A stretch of DNA of 64,000 bases from Xiheicaenibacterium sp964641275 (lineage in GTDB: Bacteria; Myxococcota_A; Polyangia; Polyangiales; Polyangiaceae): positions 111,667 to 175,666 of the forward strand of contig CAZXMG010000010.1 of assembly GCA_964641275.1 (NCBI GenBank), read 5' to 3'. The position numbers and the translations under genes were made by a program. The stretch's first letter is position 1. Each line of letters starts with the position of its first letter. Under the pieces are notes generated by a model. It saw only the letters and a list, made by a program, of their open reading frames with translations, ran no database searches and was not told the origin of the DNA. Shown piece after piece: positions 33,807 through 42,573 of the stretch.

Positions 33807-34970
33807 GTGGGAGCGCCCCTGCACTATCACTCGAAGATCGAGAGCGAGCAGGGGCGCAGCGTCCTTTGGGTGCGCGCGTCGGGACGCGACGTGGACGACG
33901 CCTGGGCGACGGTTCGCGCGGCGATGAGCGTCGAGGCAGTGGCCAGACTCGGCGAGCAACAGGGGTTCCGCATCGAAGACGTCGAGTGGCTATCGATCGA
34001 GGGCGAGGACCCGGAAGCTGACGTTCGCTGGGCGCGGCGCCGCGTCCCGCCCGAGTGTGTCATCGTCACTACGGCAAGCTCGAGCCGGGCAATCACTGCG
34101 CGCATCGGGAGGCGCGGCGACAGCGGGCTGACACAGCGCAAGACCTACGCGCGTGGGCCCGACCAACGCATCCGCGTCGAGGCGCTCGAGTTCCACGTGG
34201 CGGAGCACTGCAACCTTCGCTGCGCGCACTGCTGCAACATGTCGCCTTTCGTGGACGAGCGCTTTCTGGATCTGTGCGAGGTGCAGGCGCTCGCTACGCG
34301 GATGGCGTCCACGTTCGAGGTAGACGTATTCAAGATCATGGGCGGTGAGCCGCTGCTCCACCCCCAGATCACCGAGGTGCTACGCATCTTGCGGGCCTCC
34401 AAGGTGAGCCCCATCATTCGGCTGTTCACCAACGGGCTGCTGCTGCACCGGATGGACACAGCGTTCTGGGAAGCGCTCGATCAGCTCACCATCTCCGTGT
34501 ACGACAGCGCCCCGGTGAAGCCCTCGTTCTTGGAAGACGCCCGTCGGCTCGCCAAACAACACGATGTGGTGCTGAACATCAAGCCGGTGAGCGAGTTCTC
34601 GCGCGTTCTGCGCGAGGATGCCGTGAAGAGCGACGAGCAGGTGAGGTCCACCTACGACGCGTGCTGGCTGCGTCATCGCTGTTTGATCGTGCGCGAAGGA
34701 GTCTTCTTCAAGTGCACTCGGGCTGCCTACTTTCGTGACTTCATGGCGCGTTTGCATGCACAGCCGGTGTGCCCGCCCGACCCCAACGATGGCGTCGCGC
34801 TCGACGCCGTCGACTTCGACGAGCGGCTGCTCGCGTACCTGAACCGCACGGACCCATTGACCGCCTGTCGCTACTGTCACGGCGGCGACGGGCCTCGCGA
34901 GGCCCACGTTCAGCTCCGCAAGAAGGACGTCGCGCAGGGCCACCTCGGCCCGCCGCGGGACCGCTCATGA
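33807..34970 (+). CDS. Radical SAM enzyme with extra N-terminal domain
   Basis: 387 aa from a GTG. After about 115 residues of unassigned alpha/beta sequence, the radical SAM barrel starts with EHCNLRCAHCCNM, the Cx3Cx2C motif that binds the [4Fe-4S] cluster. It goes on with KIMGGEPLLHPQ (SAM-binding GGEP) and RLFTNGLLL. Further Cys residues in CWLRHRC, CTRAA and CRYCHGG could bind an auxiliary cluster, SPASM-like but not canonical. The reaction is unknown. It is the first of seven overlapping genes and overlaps the next by ATGA, which points to a shared pathway with amide formation and glycosylation. Confidence 0.85.
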   Translation: MGAPLHYHSKIESEQGRSVLWVRASGRDVDDAWATVRAAMSVEAVARLGEQQGFRIEDVEWLSIEGEDPEADVRWARRRVPPECVIVTTASSSRAITARIGRRGDSGLTQRKTYARGPDQRIRVEALEFHVAEHCNLRCAHCCNMSPFVDERFLDLCEVQALATRMASTFEVDVFKIMGGEPLLHPQITEVLRILRASKVSPIIRLFTNGLLLHRMDTAFWEALDQLTISVYDSAPVKPSFLEDARRLAKQHDVVLNIKPVSEFSRVLREDAVKSDEQVRSTYDACWLRHRCLIVREGVFFKCTRAAYFRDFMARLHAQPVCPPDPNDGVALDAVDFDERLLAYLNRTDPLTACRYCHGGDGPREAHVQLRKKDVAQGHLGPPRDRS

Positions 34971-35986
34971 TCGCTCGCCGCGACGCCATGGGTCTCTCGC
35001 GCTTGTTCGTCGACGCGGAACGCCGGCGCTGGGCGACGCGTGCCTCTGCTCTGCTGCCCGCCCGGCCCAGGCTCGATCCTGACGGCGTTGCCTTCGCGTG
35101 GGGCCAGGGAGGCGATTGGGAGCGCACTTGCTTCGAGGGAGTTCGCCGAGTCCCTCCCGGGTGCGCGCTGCAGGGGCCGACGCCGCTGCGCGCGGTGGCG
35201 GCGCCGCCGGACGAGCCCGTGCCCACGCTGCTCGACGCCTTGCTGCTCGCGACGCGAAGCGCGTTGCGGAGCGGGGCGGTGCTTGCCTTGTCAGGCGGCT
35301 TCGACTCCGCGTTGATCTTGGCGTTGGCGCGGGAGCTCGGGCTGCCGCTCCCGCCCATCCTGAGCTTGCGCAGCCCATGGCCCGAGTACGACGAGCGGGC
35401 ACGAGTGGTCGAGACGGCCGGCAGCTTCGGCCTGGAGCCACGTTTCGTGGAGGTGAGCGCTCGAGACGTGTTGGAGGCCGTGGACGGGGCTGTCTTTGCC
35501 GCAGAGACGTGTCTCTTCAATTTGCACCCCGTTGGCAGGTGGTTGCTTGCCCTTGCTGCGCGACGCCTCGGCTACCACACGCTCATCACCGGCGACGGCG
35601 CGGATCAGCTTTTCGCCGGCAAGTGCGGAGAGAGCTACCTGCCGATCGTCGGTGCGCTGGTCGAGGCGGCAGGGCTCACGCTGGCGGCGCCGTTCTGTCA
35701 CCCGGCGGTGGTGAGCCACGGGCGCCGCGCGCGTGATCCGGCCAAGACCGCGCTGCGCGAGATCGGCCGATCGCTCAGCCCGGGGGCGCCTTGGGTGGAT
35801 CGCCCCAAAACGGCCAAGCTGATGCCCACCTTCGAGCTTTCTTCGCTGTTCGACCGGTCGTGGGCCGAGCGCACCAGCGCCAGGCTCGGGCTGCCGTTGT
35901 CACCGGCCGACGATCGAGACCAAACGCGCTGGGCTACGCTGGCGAGCCTGGATCGAGCCTTCGGGGGGGCGCTGTGTGCGGAATAG
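34967..35986 (+). CDS. Asparagine-synthetase-like protein lacking the glutaminase N-terminus
   Basis: 339 aa. The ATG overlaps the radical SAM stop. Residues 1-70 match only the end of a class II amidotransferase domain (RDAMGLSRLF, then GVRRVPPGCAL); the catalytic N-terminal Cys and about 100 residues are missing. The synthetase domain follows with the pyrophosphate loop LALSGGFDSALILALA, and GDGADQLFAGK. It may activate a carboxylate with ATP and join it to an amine without using glutamine, as lasso-peptide cyclases and beta-lactam synthetases do. Alternatively it works as a partner of the full-length AsnB-type protein next door. Confidence 0.75.
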   Translation: MIARRDAMGLSRLFVDAERRRWATRASALLPARPRLDPDGVAFAWGQGGDWERTCFEGVRRVPPGCALQGPTPLRAVAAPPDEPVPTLLDALLLATRSALRSGAVLALSGGFDSALILALARELGLPLPPILSLRSPWPEYDERARVVETAGSFGLEPRFVEVSARDVLEAVDGAVFAAETCLFNLHPVGRWLLALAARRLGYHTLITGDGADQLFAGKCGESYLPIVGALVEAAGLTLAAPFCHPAVVSHGRRARDPAKTALREIGRSLSPGAPWVDRPKTAKLMPTFELSSLFDRSWAERTSARLGLPLSPADDRDQTRWATLASLDRAFGGALCAE

Positions 35987-37728
35987 CCGGCATCGTGGCC
36001 TTCGACGCCCCTGCTTCGGTTCATAGGTCTCGTATCGAGCGCTTGCTGCGGCTGCTTGCGCACCGCGGTCCGGATGGCAATGGCAGCCATTACGGGAGCC
36101 ACGCGGCGCTGGGCCACACGCGCTTGTCGCTGCTGGACCACGCCCACGGAGCGCAGCCATGGATCAGCCCTGATGGGCGCTACGTCATGACGTACAACGG
36201 CGAGATCTATAGCTTCGAGGGCGAGCTGGCCTGGCCGCTGCGCACCCGCTGTGACGCAGAGCTGCTGCTCGCGGCCTATGCCCGCCACGGCTTGTCCGCC
36301 ATTGCGCACTTGAATGGCATGTTTGCGTTCGCCATCTGGGACGAGCAGCTGAAGCAGGGCGTTCTGGTGCGCGACCGGCTGGGGATCAAGCCGCTGGCTT
36401 ATCGCTGGGATGGCAGGGAGCTCACGTTCGCTTCCGAGGCCGGAGCGCTCGTGCGCGAGCAGGAGAAGGCGACGGCCAACCCTGGCGCGCTGCTCGAGTA
36501 CCTGGTGGCTCCTTGTTTCAGCGGCGTGCGGAGCTCGATGTTCGACTCGGTCCACTACCTCGAGCCGGGCGGGGTGCTGCGCGTCGATCGAAGTGGGATC
36601 TCGCTGGAACGTTGGCTTCCGCAACACGCGCCTCAGTCGGCGGCGCGGGCACGGAGTGGCCACGCTGCCGAGCTGGCGTCGCGAGTGCGCGAGGCGCTGC
36701 CGCGCGCGGTGGAGCGCTGCCGCCGCGCGGATGCGGCGGTGGGCACGTTCCTGAGCGGCGGCCTCGATTCCAGCATCATCGCGGCGCTCTCACCAGAGTT
36801 GCCCACGCTCAGCGCGCGCTTCGAGGGGCACGCAGACTTCGATCAGGCGGCGTCTCGCATGGTCGTCTCCGACGATGTCCCGTGGGTGCTGGAGCTGGCG
36901 CAGAGCCTCCGGATCGACCCGCACTGGGTCGACATCGAGGCGGGATCGCTGGCGGCCCTGCTGGCGCTCGTCGCCGCGACGGACGACGCGCTGCCCGCCT
37001 GGGAGCAGGAGCTGACCCAACACCAGCTGTTCGCGCGAGCGAAGGCGCTCGGGTTGAAGGCCGTGCTGGTGGGAGACGCGGCGGACGAGACCCACCACGG
37101 CTACCACTTCTTGCTCGACGATGAGGCCACCTCGGGCCCCGAAGCGCTGATCGAGCGCTTCACCGGGGTGCCCATCGCGCGGGAGCTGTCCAGCGCGCCG
37201 GTGGCGGAGTTGGGCGCTCAGTATCGCGCGTTGCTTTCGCAGCGAGGCCTGGGCTACGGCTCAAAGGTGGAGCGACTCGAGGCGACGAGCGCGCTGATCC
37301 GAGCGCTGTTCCTGCCCCGGCTGCTTCACAACGGAGATATCCTCGGCATGGCGCACGGCGTGGAGGGGCGCGTGCCCTTTGCGGATCTCGATCTGCTCGC
37401 GGCGGCCGATGAGGTGCCGATCCAGGACGCGCTCGCGGGCGGCGTCGAGAAGGTGGTGCTGCGTGAGGCGGCTCGCGGGTGGCTGCCGGACCGGCTCCGG
37501 CTGCGCCGCAAGTCCGCGCTGCCGAGGCCTCCGCGTACGAGGCAGCTGTATGAACGAGAGGCCCGACGAGTGCTCCGCGATCCGCACCCAGTGGTCGCAG
37601 CCTGCGTGGACCTGCCCATGTTCGAGCGGCGCCTCGCTGGAGTCTGGGATGAGCGCCAGTCGAGCGCGATCTTCCGCGTGATCGCGCTCTCCGCGTGGTG
37701 CTCCGCGTTCGACGTGAGGTGGCCGTGA
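35974..37728 (+). CDS. AsnB-type glutamine-hydrolysing amidotransferase
   Basis: 584 aa. The GTG start places Cys at position 2 (MCGIAGIVAF), the nucleophile of the class II glutaminase. LAHRGPDG, MTYNGEIYS and RDRLGIKPLAY confirm that domain. The synthetase half has TFLSGGLDSSIIAAL and GDAADETHHGYHF, close to the usual GDGADE. It may make asparagine, but its place among glycosyltransferases and a radical SAM gene suggests amidation of a pathway intermediate. It overlaps the truncated paralog by 13 nt and the UGT-like gene by 4 nt. Confidence 0.87.
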   Translation: MCGIAGIVAFDAPASVHRSRIERLLRLLAHRGPDGNGSHYGSHAALGHTRLSLLDHAHGAQPWISPDGRYVMTYNGEIYSFEGELAWPLRTRCDAELLLAAYARHGLSAIAHLNGMFAFAIWDEQLKQGVLVRDRLGIKPLAYRWDGRELTFASEAGALVREQEKATANPGALLEYLVAPCFSGVRSSMFDSVHYLEPGGVLRVDRSGISLERWLPQHAPQSAARARSGHAAELASRVREALPRAVERCRRADAAVGTFLSGGLDSSIIAALSPELPTLSARFEGHADFDQAASRMVVSDDVPWVLELAQSLRIDPHWVDIEAGSLAALLALVAATDDALPAWEQELTQHQLFARAKALGLKAVLVGDAADETHHGYHFLLDDEATSGPEALIERFTGVPIARELSSAPVAELGAQYRALLSQRGLGYGSKVERLEATSALIRALFLPRLLHNGDILGMAHGVEGRVPFADLDLLAAADEVPIQDALAGGVEKVVLREAARGWLPDRLRLRRKSALPRPPRTRQLYEREARRVLRDPHPVVAACVDLPMFERRLAGVWDERQSSAIFRVIALSAWCSAFDVRWP

Positions 37729-38909
37729 AACGCGTGCTGTTCGTGGTGCTGGGGGAGAAGGGGCACGTGCACCCGTTTCTCGGGCCTGCGCGGGAGCTGG
37801 AGCGGCGCGGCGTGAGCGTGTCGTTCTTCGCGCCGACGGACCTGTCGGAGTCGCTTGGCCGAGCAGGCTTCGTGTCCTTCGTGGGTGTGCGTGGCCGTCG
37901 GCCGGAAGCGGAGAGCCGTGGTGCCGCGTTCGCCGAGCTGGTTCGGAACGAGGTGCGGCTGGCGGCTTGGATCCGCGCGATGTTGCTCGACTCGGTGCCT
38001 GCGATGGTGACCGACCTCGAGCGGGCCGTGGACGCAGCGCAGCCCGACGCGTTGGTGATCGACCCCATGGCGTACGCGGGTGCCATCGTCGCCGGGACTC
38101 GCGGGCTCCCGTGGGCGGGCTTGTCTACATCGCTGAACCCCGTCGTGGTCGGGCCCGCGAGGACGCCGCTCATGCGCACGATCGCGGAGCTCGCCCCGGC
38201 TCGGGACGAGCTGTTCGAGCGTTACGGCCTCCGCGCGGAGTTCCGCGTGTGTGATTGCCTGTCGCCGCGATTCACGGGCTGCTTCGCGACGCCGGAGCTC
38301 GTGGGGGAGCCCCCCGAGGGCATCGAGCTGCTTGGGCCGTCGCTTCCAGTCGGCGCGCGCGGCGACGAGCCAGCGTTCGATTGGTCATGGCTGGCGCCAG
38401 GGCGCCCGCTGGTGTCGATGTCTCTAGGGAGCCAGATCTGGCATCAGCCGCGGATGTTTCGAGCCGTCATCGAGGCGTGTCGCGGCGGCGGCTCGGCGCT
38501 GCTGTTGGCCACGGGCGACCTCGACCTGGGCCCGCTGCCCGAGGGGGTGTTGGCCGTGCCGTATATGCCCCAGATCCAGGCATTGCAACGGAGCGCGGTG
38601 TTCGTCACCCACGGAGGCGCGAACTCGCTCATGGAGGCGCTCGCCAGCGGCGTGCCCATGCTCGTCTCCCCGATCTGCAACGACCAGCACCACAACGCCG
38701 AGCTCCTTGTCCGGGCCGGCGTGGCGCTCGAGCTGGATCTGACGCGCGCGGCGCCGAGCGAGGTCGCGCACGCGATCGACCAGCTCGCAGGAACGGGCGC
38801 GGTGCGCGCCAGGGTCCACGAGGTGGCCTCCGCGTATCGGCGCGTCAATGGGGCCGAGAGGGCCGCAGAGCTCGTGGTCGAGCGGTTGCTTGATGGGTCG
38901 CCAACATGA
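37725..38909 (+). CDS. UGT/MGT-like glycosyltransferase (GT-B fold)
   Basis: 394 aa from a GTG overlapping the preceding stop. The N-terminal acceptor domain starts VLFVVLGEKGHVHPFLGPARELERRGVSV. The C-terminal donor domain has FVTHGGANSLMEALASGVPMLVSP (about residue 294) and NDQHHNAELL, the nucleotide-sugar signature shared by macrolide and UDP-glycosyltransferases (GT1). It probably transfers an activated sugar to a small molecule or lipid in the cytoplasm. Donor and acceptor are unknown. The neighbouring deacetylase suggests that an N-acetylated sugar may be used. Confidence 0.87.
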   Translation: MKRVLFVVLGEKGHVHPFLGPARELERRGVSVSFFAPTDLSESLGRAGFVSFVGVRGRRPEAESRGAAFAELVRNEVRLAAWIRAMLLDSVPAMVTDLERAVDAAQPDALVIDPMAYAGAIVAGTRGLPWAGLSTSLNPVVVGPARTPLMRTIAELAPARDELFERYGLRAEFRVCDCLSPRFTGCFATPELVGEPPEGIELLGPSLPVGARGDEPAFDWSWLAPGRPLVSMSLGSQIWHQPRMFRAVIEACRGGGSALLLATGDLDLGPLPEGVLAVPYMPQIQALQRSAVFVTHGGANSLMEALASGVPMLVSPICNDQHHNAELLVRAGVALELDLTRAAPSEVAHAIDQLAGTGAVRARVHEVASAYRRVNGAERAAELVVERLLDGSPT

Positions 38910-39859
38910 GCGCGATACCGCTGATCGTGGCCGCACGGAACGAGGCGGCCTCGCTCGCGTCGTGCCTGCCCACGCTGCAGGCTGCTGTCGCCGCAGCGCG
39001 TGCGAGCGACGGCGCCTCCTTTCTCGGGGTGGTGGTGGGGGACGATTGCACCGATGCGACGCTCGAGGTCGCCGAGAGCGCCGGCTTCGCGGTGTTGCGC
39101 TCCTCGGGGGGCAAGGTGGAGGCACAACGCCGCGGGCTCGAGTGGGCGCGAGCGCAACTGGGAAAGGTGGACTTCGCGGTGTTCGCCGATGCGGACATCT
39201 TGGTGCCAGAGACCTGCCTGACGGAGCTGGTTCGCGCCATGCGCGAGCCCGGGACACTCGCGGCCTACCCGCGCAAGCTGCCGCTGCCGCCTCGCAGCGC
39301 GACGGTGCTGGCCCATGCCATCCACAGCTACAACCTGCGTCAGGGCTTCGCTTCGAAGAGCACTTGGTTCTCCGGCAAGCTGTTCGCGCTGCGGGGCTGG
39401 GACATCCCGCTCCCGGAGGAGATGGCCCGGCGTGCGGCCGGGCTGCCGCCGGACCCGTTCCTTGCGCTCGACGCTCCCATGCGAGTCGACGACGTGTTCC
39501 TCTCTCGCGCCGCCATTGCCCGCGGCGGGATCCGCGCGCTCCGTCAGGTCGATGTGACGATCAGGTACCGGGCCCCGGAGACCTGGCTGGGCATGATGCG
39601 CACCTACCGGCGCATGCGGCGTGAGATCGAGCGGATGGATCTCCTGTTTCCCGAGCAACGTGCGGTGGCGAGCACGTTCGGGCAGCGCCGATACGACGCG
39701 CTGCCCAAGCCGTTCGAGCGAGCAGCCATGGACCTGGCGGTCTTCTGGGCGGCGCTCCTGTTGTGCAAGGTCGGCTACCGCGCGGAGCGCGCGCTCTCTC
39801 GCGCAGTCGGTCGCGGCTGGGATCCCTGGCCCGCGATCGAGGAGACCAAGCTGGGATGA
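38906..39859 (+). CDS. Family 2 glycosyltransferase
   Basis: 317 aa. The ATG overlaps the preceding stop (ATGA). The GT-A fold is shown by IVAARNEAASLASCLPTL, VVVGDDCTDATLEVAESAG and the metal site in FADADILVP. A later VDDVFLSRAAIARG corresponds to the acceptor-side ED motif. A hydrophobic stretch near the C-terminus (AAMDLAVFWAALLLCKVGY) may attach it to the membrane. It would add a second sugar or extend a glycan in the pathway of this operon. Confidence 0.85.
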   Translation: MSAIPLIVAARNEAASLASCLPTLQAAVAAARASDGASFLGVVVGDDCTDATLEVAESAGFAVLRSSGGKVEAQRRGLEWARAQLGKVDFAVFADADILVPETCLTELVRAMREPGTLAAYPRKLPLPPRSATVLAHAIHSYNLRQGFASKSTWFSGKLFALRGWDIPLPEEMARRAAGLPPDPFLALDAPMRVDDVFLSRAAIARGGIRALRQVDVTIRYRAPETWLGMMRTYRRMRREIERMDLLFPEQRAVASTFGQRRYDALPKPFERAAMDLAVFWAALLLCKVGYRAERALSRAVGRGWDPWPAIEETKLG

Positions 39860-40554
39860 GCGGAGCTTGGGAGCGGGTCGTGCATCCGCGGGTGCAGCAC
39901 CTCGAGCTGTGGGATGCGCCCGTCGCCGGAACCACGCTGTTCGCCGCGCGCAAAGAGGCTCGCTTCGCCGCGCTCGTCGCCGAGGTCGCGCGCGCCAACG
40001 CCAGCGGCGTATCGACCGTGTTCCTTGCTGGCGGTGACCCGCGCTTGTGTGAGGTCGAGAGCGCCCTCGCGCTGCGTGGCTTCGAGGTCGTCTCGGCTCG
40101 TGACCCCGTATTCATCGGCGAGGTTGGCGCGCGCGCGATCGGCCCCAGGAGCTGTCGCACGCTATGTGTCGATTGCGGCCAGACGTCGATCAAGCTGAGC
40201 GTCGCCGAGCATCGGAGCCGCTACGAGCGCTCGCCCGAGTGGCAAGGCGCACCTGGCTTTTCCCGGGGAATCGCGGCGCTGGTACACGCGGCGCCGCGCC
40301 ACGATGCGGTGGTGCTGGGGCTGCCGTGTGAGATTGTCGGGCGAGAAGGCCGGGCGTCTAGCTACTTCGAGAGCCTCCCGCTCGCAGCACTTGCCGCCGA
40401 GCTCGCATGCCCCGTGTCGTTGCTCTCCGATGCGGAGCTGGCGGCTCACGGCGCGATGGTCGAGCGCCCATCGCCGGCGCCCATGTTGGTGCTGACGCTC
40501 GGGTTTGGCGTGGGCGCAGCGATGGTTCACCGCGAGGTCGGGGGCCTAGCGTGA
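39856..40554 (+). CDS. ASKHA/ROK-like protein with N-terminal extension
   Basis: 232 aa. The ATG overlaps the previous stop. The N-terminal 95 residues form an alpha/beta part (TVFLAGGDPRLCEVESALALRGF). From about residue 100 the sequence enters an actin-like ATPase fold: CVDCGQTSIKLSVAEH as phosphate-1 motif, VVLGLPCEIVG, and VLTLGFGVGAAMVHREV as a GTGxG-type phosphate-2 motif. The protein is shorter than ROK sugar kinases (about 300 aa) and seems to lack the second half. A sugar kinase or regulator for the cluster is possible; activity is not assured. Confidence 0.6.
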   Translation: MSGAWERVVHPRVQHLELWDAPVAGTTLFAARKEARFAALVAEVARANASGVSTVFLAGGDPRLCEVESALALRGFEVVSARDPVFIGEVGARAIGPRSCRTLCVDCGQTSIKLSVAEHRSRYERSPEWQGAPGFSRGIAALVHAAPRHDAVVLGLPCEIVGREGRASSYFESLPLAALAAELACPVSLLSDAELAAHGAMVERPSPAPMLVLTLGFGVGAAMVHREVGGLA

Positions 40555-41330
40555 CCGCGCTGTTCTTGTCGCCCCACCTCGACGACGTGGTGCTGTCGGC
40601 CAGTATCGCGGTCCAGGGCCACGTGGCTCGGGGTGAGCGCGTGGTGGTTGCCACGGTGTTCTCCGAGGGCCACCAGACGCATGAGCGCAGACGAGAGGAT
40701 GTCGCCGCGTTGAGCCTGCTCGGTGCAGAGGTTCGGCACCTCGGCCTGCTCGACGCGCCCGAACGTCGCGGCCGCGCGGGCAGCTTCCGAGGCCTGTGTC
40801 TCGATCGCGACGAGGCCCGGGAGCGAGCCGAGCTCGACTGCGTGCGGAAAGCCATCGAGGCGCTCGTGGCCGAGCTCTGCCCGACCGTCGGCTACTTTCC
40901 CCTCGCCGTGGGTGGGCATGTCGATCACCGCCTGGTGTGCGCGACGCACGCCGCCGTCGAGCGCGCGCTGTTCTACGAAGACATGCCTTACGCCGCCGTC
41001 GACGGCTGGGTGCTCGCGCGTGTGGGCTCCGGGGCTTCGCAGCCCGGCGCCGGCTTTGCGCCGAGCCTGCTGGCGACGTTGGGGCCGTTGCTCGACAGCG
41101 AGCACGATCTGCCCGGGGCCGAGCGTGCTTGGCGAGAGGCTCCCCGGCACCCGGCTCTGCCCAGGCTCGAAGCAGCGCTCGTCGTGCCGGACCGGGAGTC
41201 TGCGGAGCGAAGGATCGCCGCGATCTCTCGTTACGTGTCACAGCTCGCCGCCCTGTTTCCGGGAGGAGGCGTGCGCGAGGTGTACGAGGCGGTGCACGCG
41301 GGTGGCGAGAGGCTCTGGGCGCGCCAGTGA
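40551..41330 (+). CDS. PIG-L-family deacetylase
   Basis: 259 aa from a GTG overlapping the previous stop. The Zn site is given by SPHLDDVVLS (a PHPDD-like motif, residues 7-16) and GGHVDHRLV (His122 and His125 by count). Family members remove N-acetyl groups from GlcNAc-type residues in GPI, mycothiol, bacillithiol and antibiotic synthesis. With two glycosyltransferases in the same operon, deacetylation of a transferred N-acetyl sugar is the likely role. It is the last gene of the operon and converges with the AKR gene with 10 nt between them. Confidence 0.87.
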   Translation: MTALFLSPHLDDVVLSASIAVQGHVARGERVVVATVFSEGHQTHERRREDVAALSLLGAEVRHLGLLDAPERRGRAGSFRGLCLDRDEARERAELDCVRKAIEALVAELCPTVGYFPLAVGGHVDHRLVCATHAAVERALFYEDMPYAAVDGWVLARVGSGASQPGAGFAPSLLATLGPLLDSEHDLPGAERAWREAPRHPALPRLEAALVVPDRESAERRIAAISRYVSQLAALFPGGGVREVYEAVHAGGERLWARQ

Positions 41331-41340
41331 CCGCGGCCGC

Positions 41341-42573
41341 TCACACGCCGGCCAGGAAGCGATTGCGGGCGTCGCGCACGCGTGACGCCGCGTCGACACC
41401 GAAGGGGCAGGCCTCACTGCACGCCCGGCAGGACAAGCACCGGTCGCTGAAGCGGCGATCCTCCGGCAGCCGCTCGTACAGCTCCCGCGCCCGCTCGGGC
41501 CAGCCGTACTCGGCGTGGTAGAGGCGCGCGCGCAACACTGGAGCGATGGCGACGCCGTCGGGGCAAGCGTCGTGGCATGCGCCCTCGCAGCCACGGCAAT
41601 AGTGCGGGCTCATCGCCTGCCCGTAACGCTCGAGCAGGTGGGCATCGCGCGCAGCGAACTCCTCTTGCACGGCGCCGACGGCCAGGTCCTGCGCGTCTGC
41701 GCTGGTGCCGATGTCCGAGTGAACGACGCAGGTGACGTCGTGGGCCAAGACCCAGCGCAGGTTGGCTTGGAACACGTCATAGCGCTGCCCCTCGTAGCCG
41801 GGCGGCATCTTGCCGCCTTCGGGTTGGGACTTCATCACCACGACGCCGACGTTCTTCTCCCGCGCTGCCGAAAGTAGCGCTGGGATGCCTGCACCCTCGT
41901 GATCGAGCAGGTTCATCTTCACGAGCACCATGTCGAACGCGCCGTTCTGGACGGCGTGGATCAAGATCTCGGACCGCGTGGCGGCGTGGGAGGTCGCGCC
42001 GAAGAAGCGCACCTTTCCGCTCCTCTTGGCCTCGTCCATGGCCTCGTAGAGCGCGGGGTTCCCGAGGCGATTGATGCCATCGTCGCCGGAGATCCCGCGA
42101 TGCCCGCCGCCGAGCCAATGGATCTGCATCACGTCGATCGTCTCCAGGTTCATGCGCTTGAGGCTCTTGTCGAGCGACTCCAGCATGCGCTCCTTGGGCG
42201 TGCTCGCGCCCGGATCCCACTTGGTTGCGATCACGAGCTTGTCGCGTAGGCCGCTGTGCGTCTTCAGCGCGCGCCCGATCACGTCCTCGCTGTCGCCATA
42301 ACACGTGGCCGTGTCGACGTAGTTGAGGCCCAGGTCGGCCGCGCGCGCGAGCAGGTTCACGTCCGAGATCGAGCCTGCGCCCACGCCGATCACGCCGATT
42401 TCGAGGCCGGTGCGGCCGAGGGTGCGGCGCGGTACGTTGCCGGAGCCGCCGCGTGGCCCGTCGGACAGCGCGTGGCGATACCTTCGGTGGAGGTAGTAGC
42501 CACCACCGGCGGCGGCGACCGCGCCTGCCCCGGCGAGCCCGGCGATCAACAAGCGGCGTCGTGGGGCGATCAC
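41341..42573 (-). CDS. Aldo/keto reductase with C-terminal ferredoxin-type clusters and Tat-like signal
   Basis: 410 aa from a GTG that overlaps the upstream stop (GTGA). The N-terminus APRRRLLIAGLAGAGAVAAAGGGYYLHRRY looks like a twin-arginine signal or membrane anchor. The AKR barrel has DTATCYGDSEDVIG (Tyr), VIATKWDPG (Lys) and QIHWLGG (His). The C-terminus carries two cysteine sets, CRGCEGACHDACP and CLSCRACSEACPFG, typical of [4Fe-4S] binding. Such fusions probably take electrons from iron-sulfur centres rather than only NAD(P)H. The substrate is unknown. Confidence 0.83.
   Translation of the reverse strand: MIAPRRRLLIAGLAGAGAVAAAGGGYYLHRRYRHALSDGPRGGSGNVPRRTLGRTGLEIGVIGVGAGSISDVNLLARAADLGLNYVDTATCYGDSEDVIGRALKTHSGLRDKLVIATKWDPGASTPKERMLESLDKSLKRMNLETIDVMQIHWLGGGHRGISGDDGINRLGNPALYEAMDEAKRSGKVRFFGATSHAATRSEILIHAVQNGAFDMVLVKMNLLDHEGAGIPALLSAAREKNVGVVVMKSQPEGGKMPPGYEGQRYDVFQANLRWVLAHDVTCVVHSDIGTSADAQDLAVGAVQEEFAARDAHLLERYGQAMSPHYCRGCEGACHDACPDGVAIAPVLRARLYHAEYGWPERARELYERLPEDRRFSDRCLSCRACSEACPFGVDAASRVRDARNRFLAGV

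Noticed and set aside
33807..41330. Classical RiPP (lasso peptide) cluster
   Set aside because: The truncated synthetase resembles a cyclase, but no precursor peptide, leader peptidase, PqqD-like protein or transporter was found within or beside the block.
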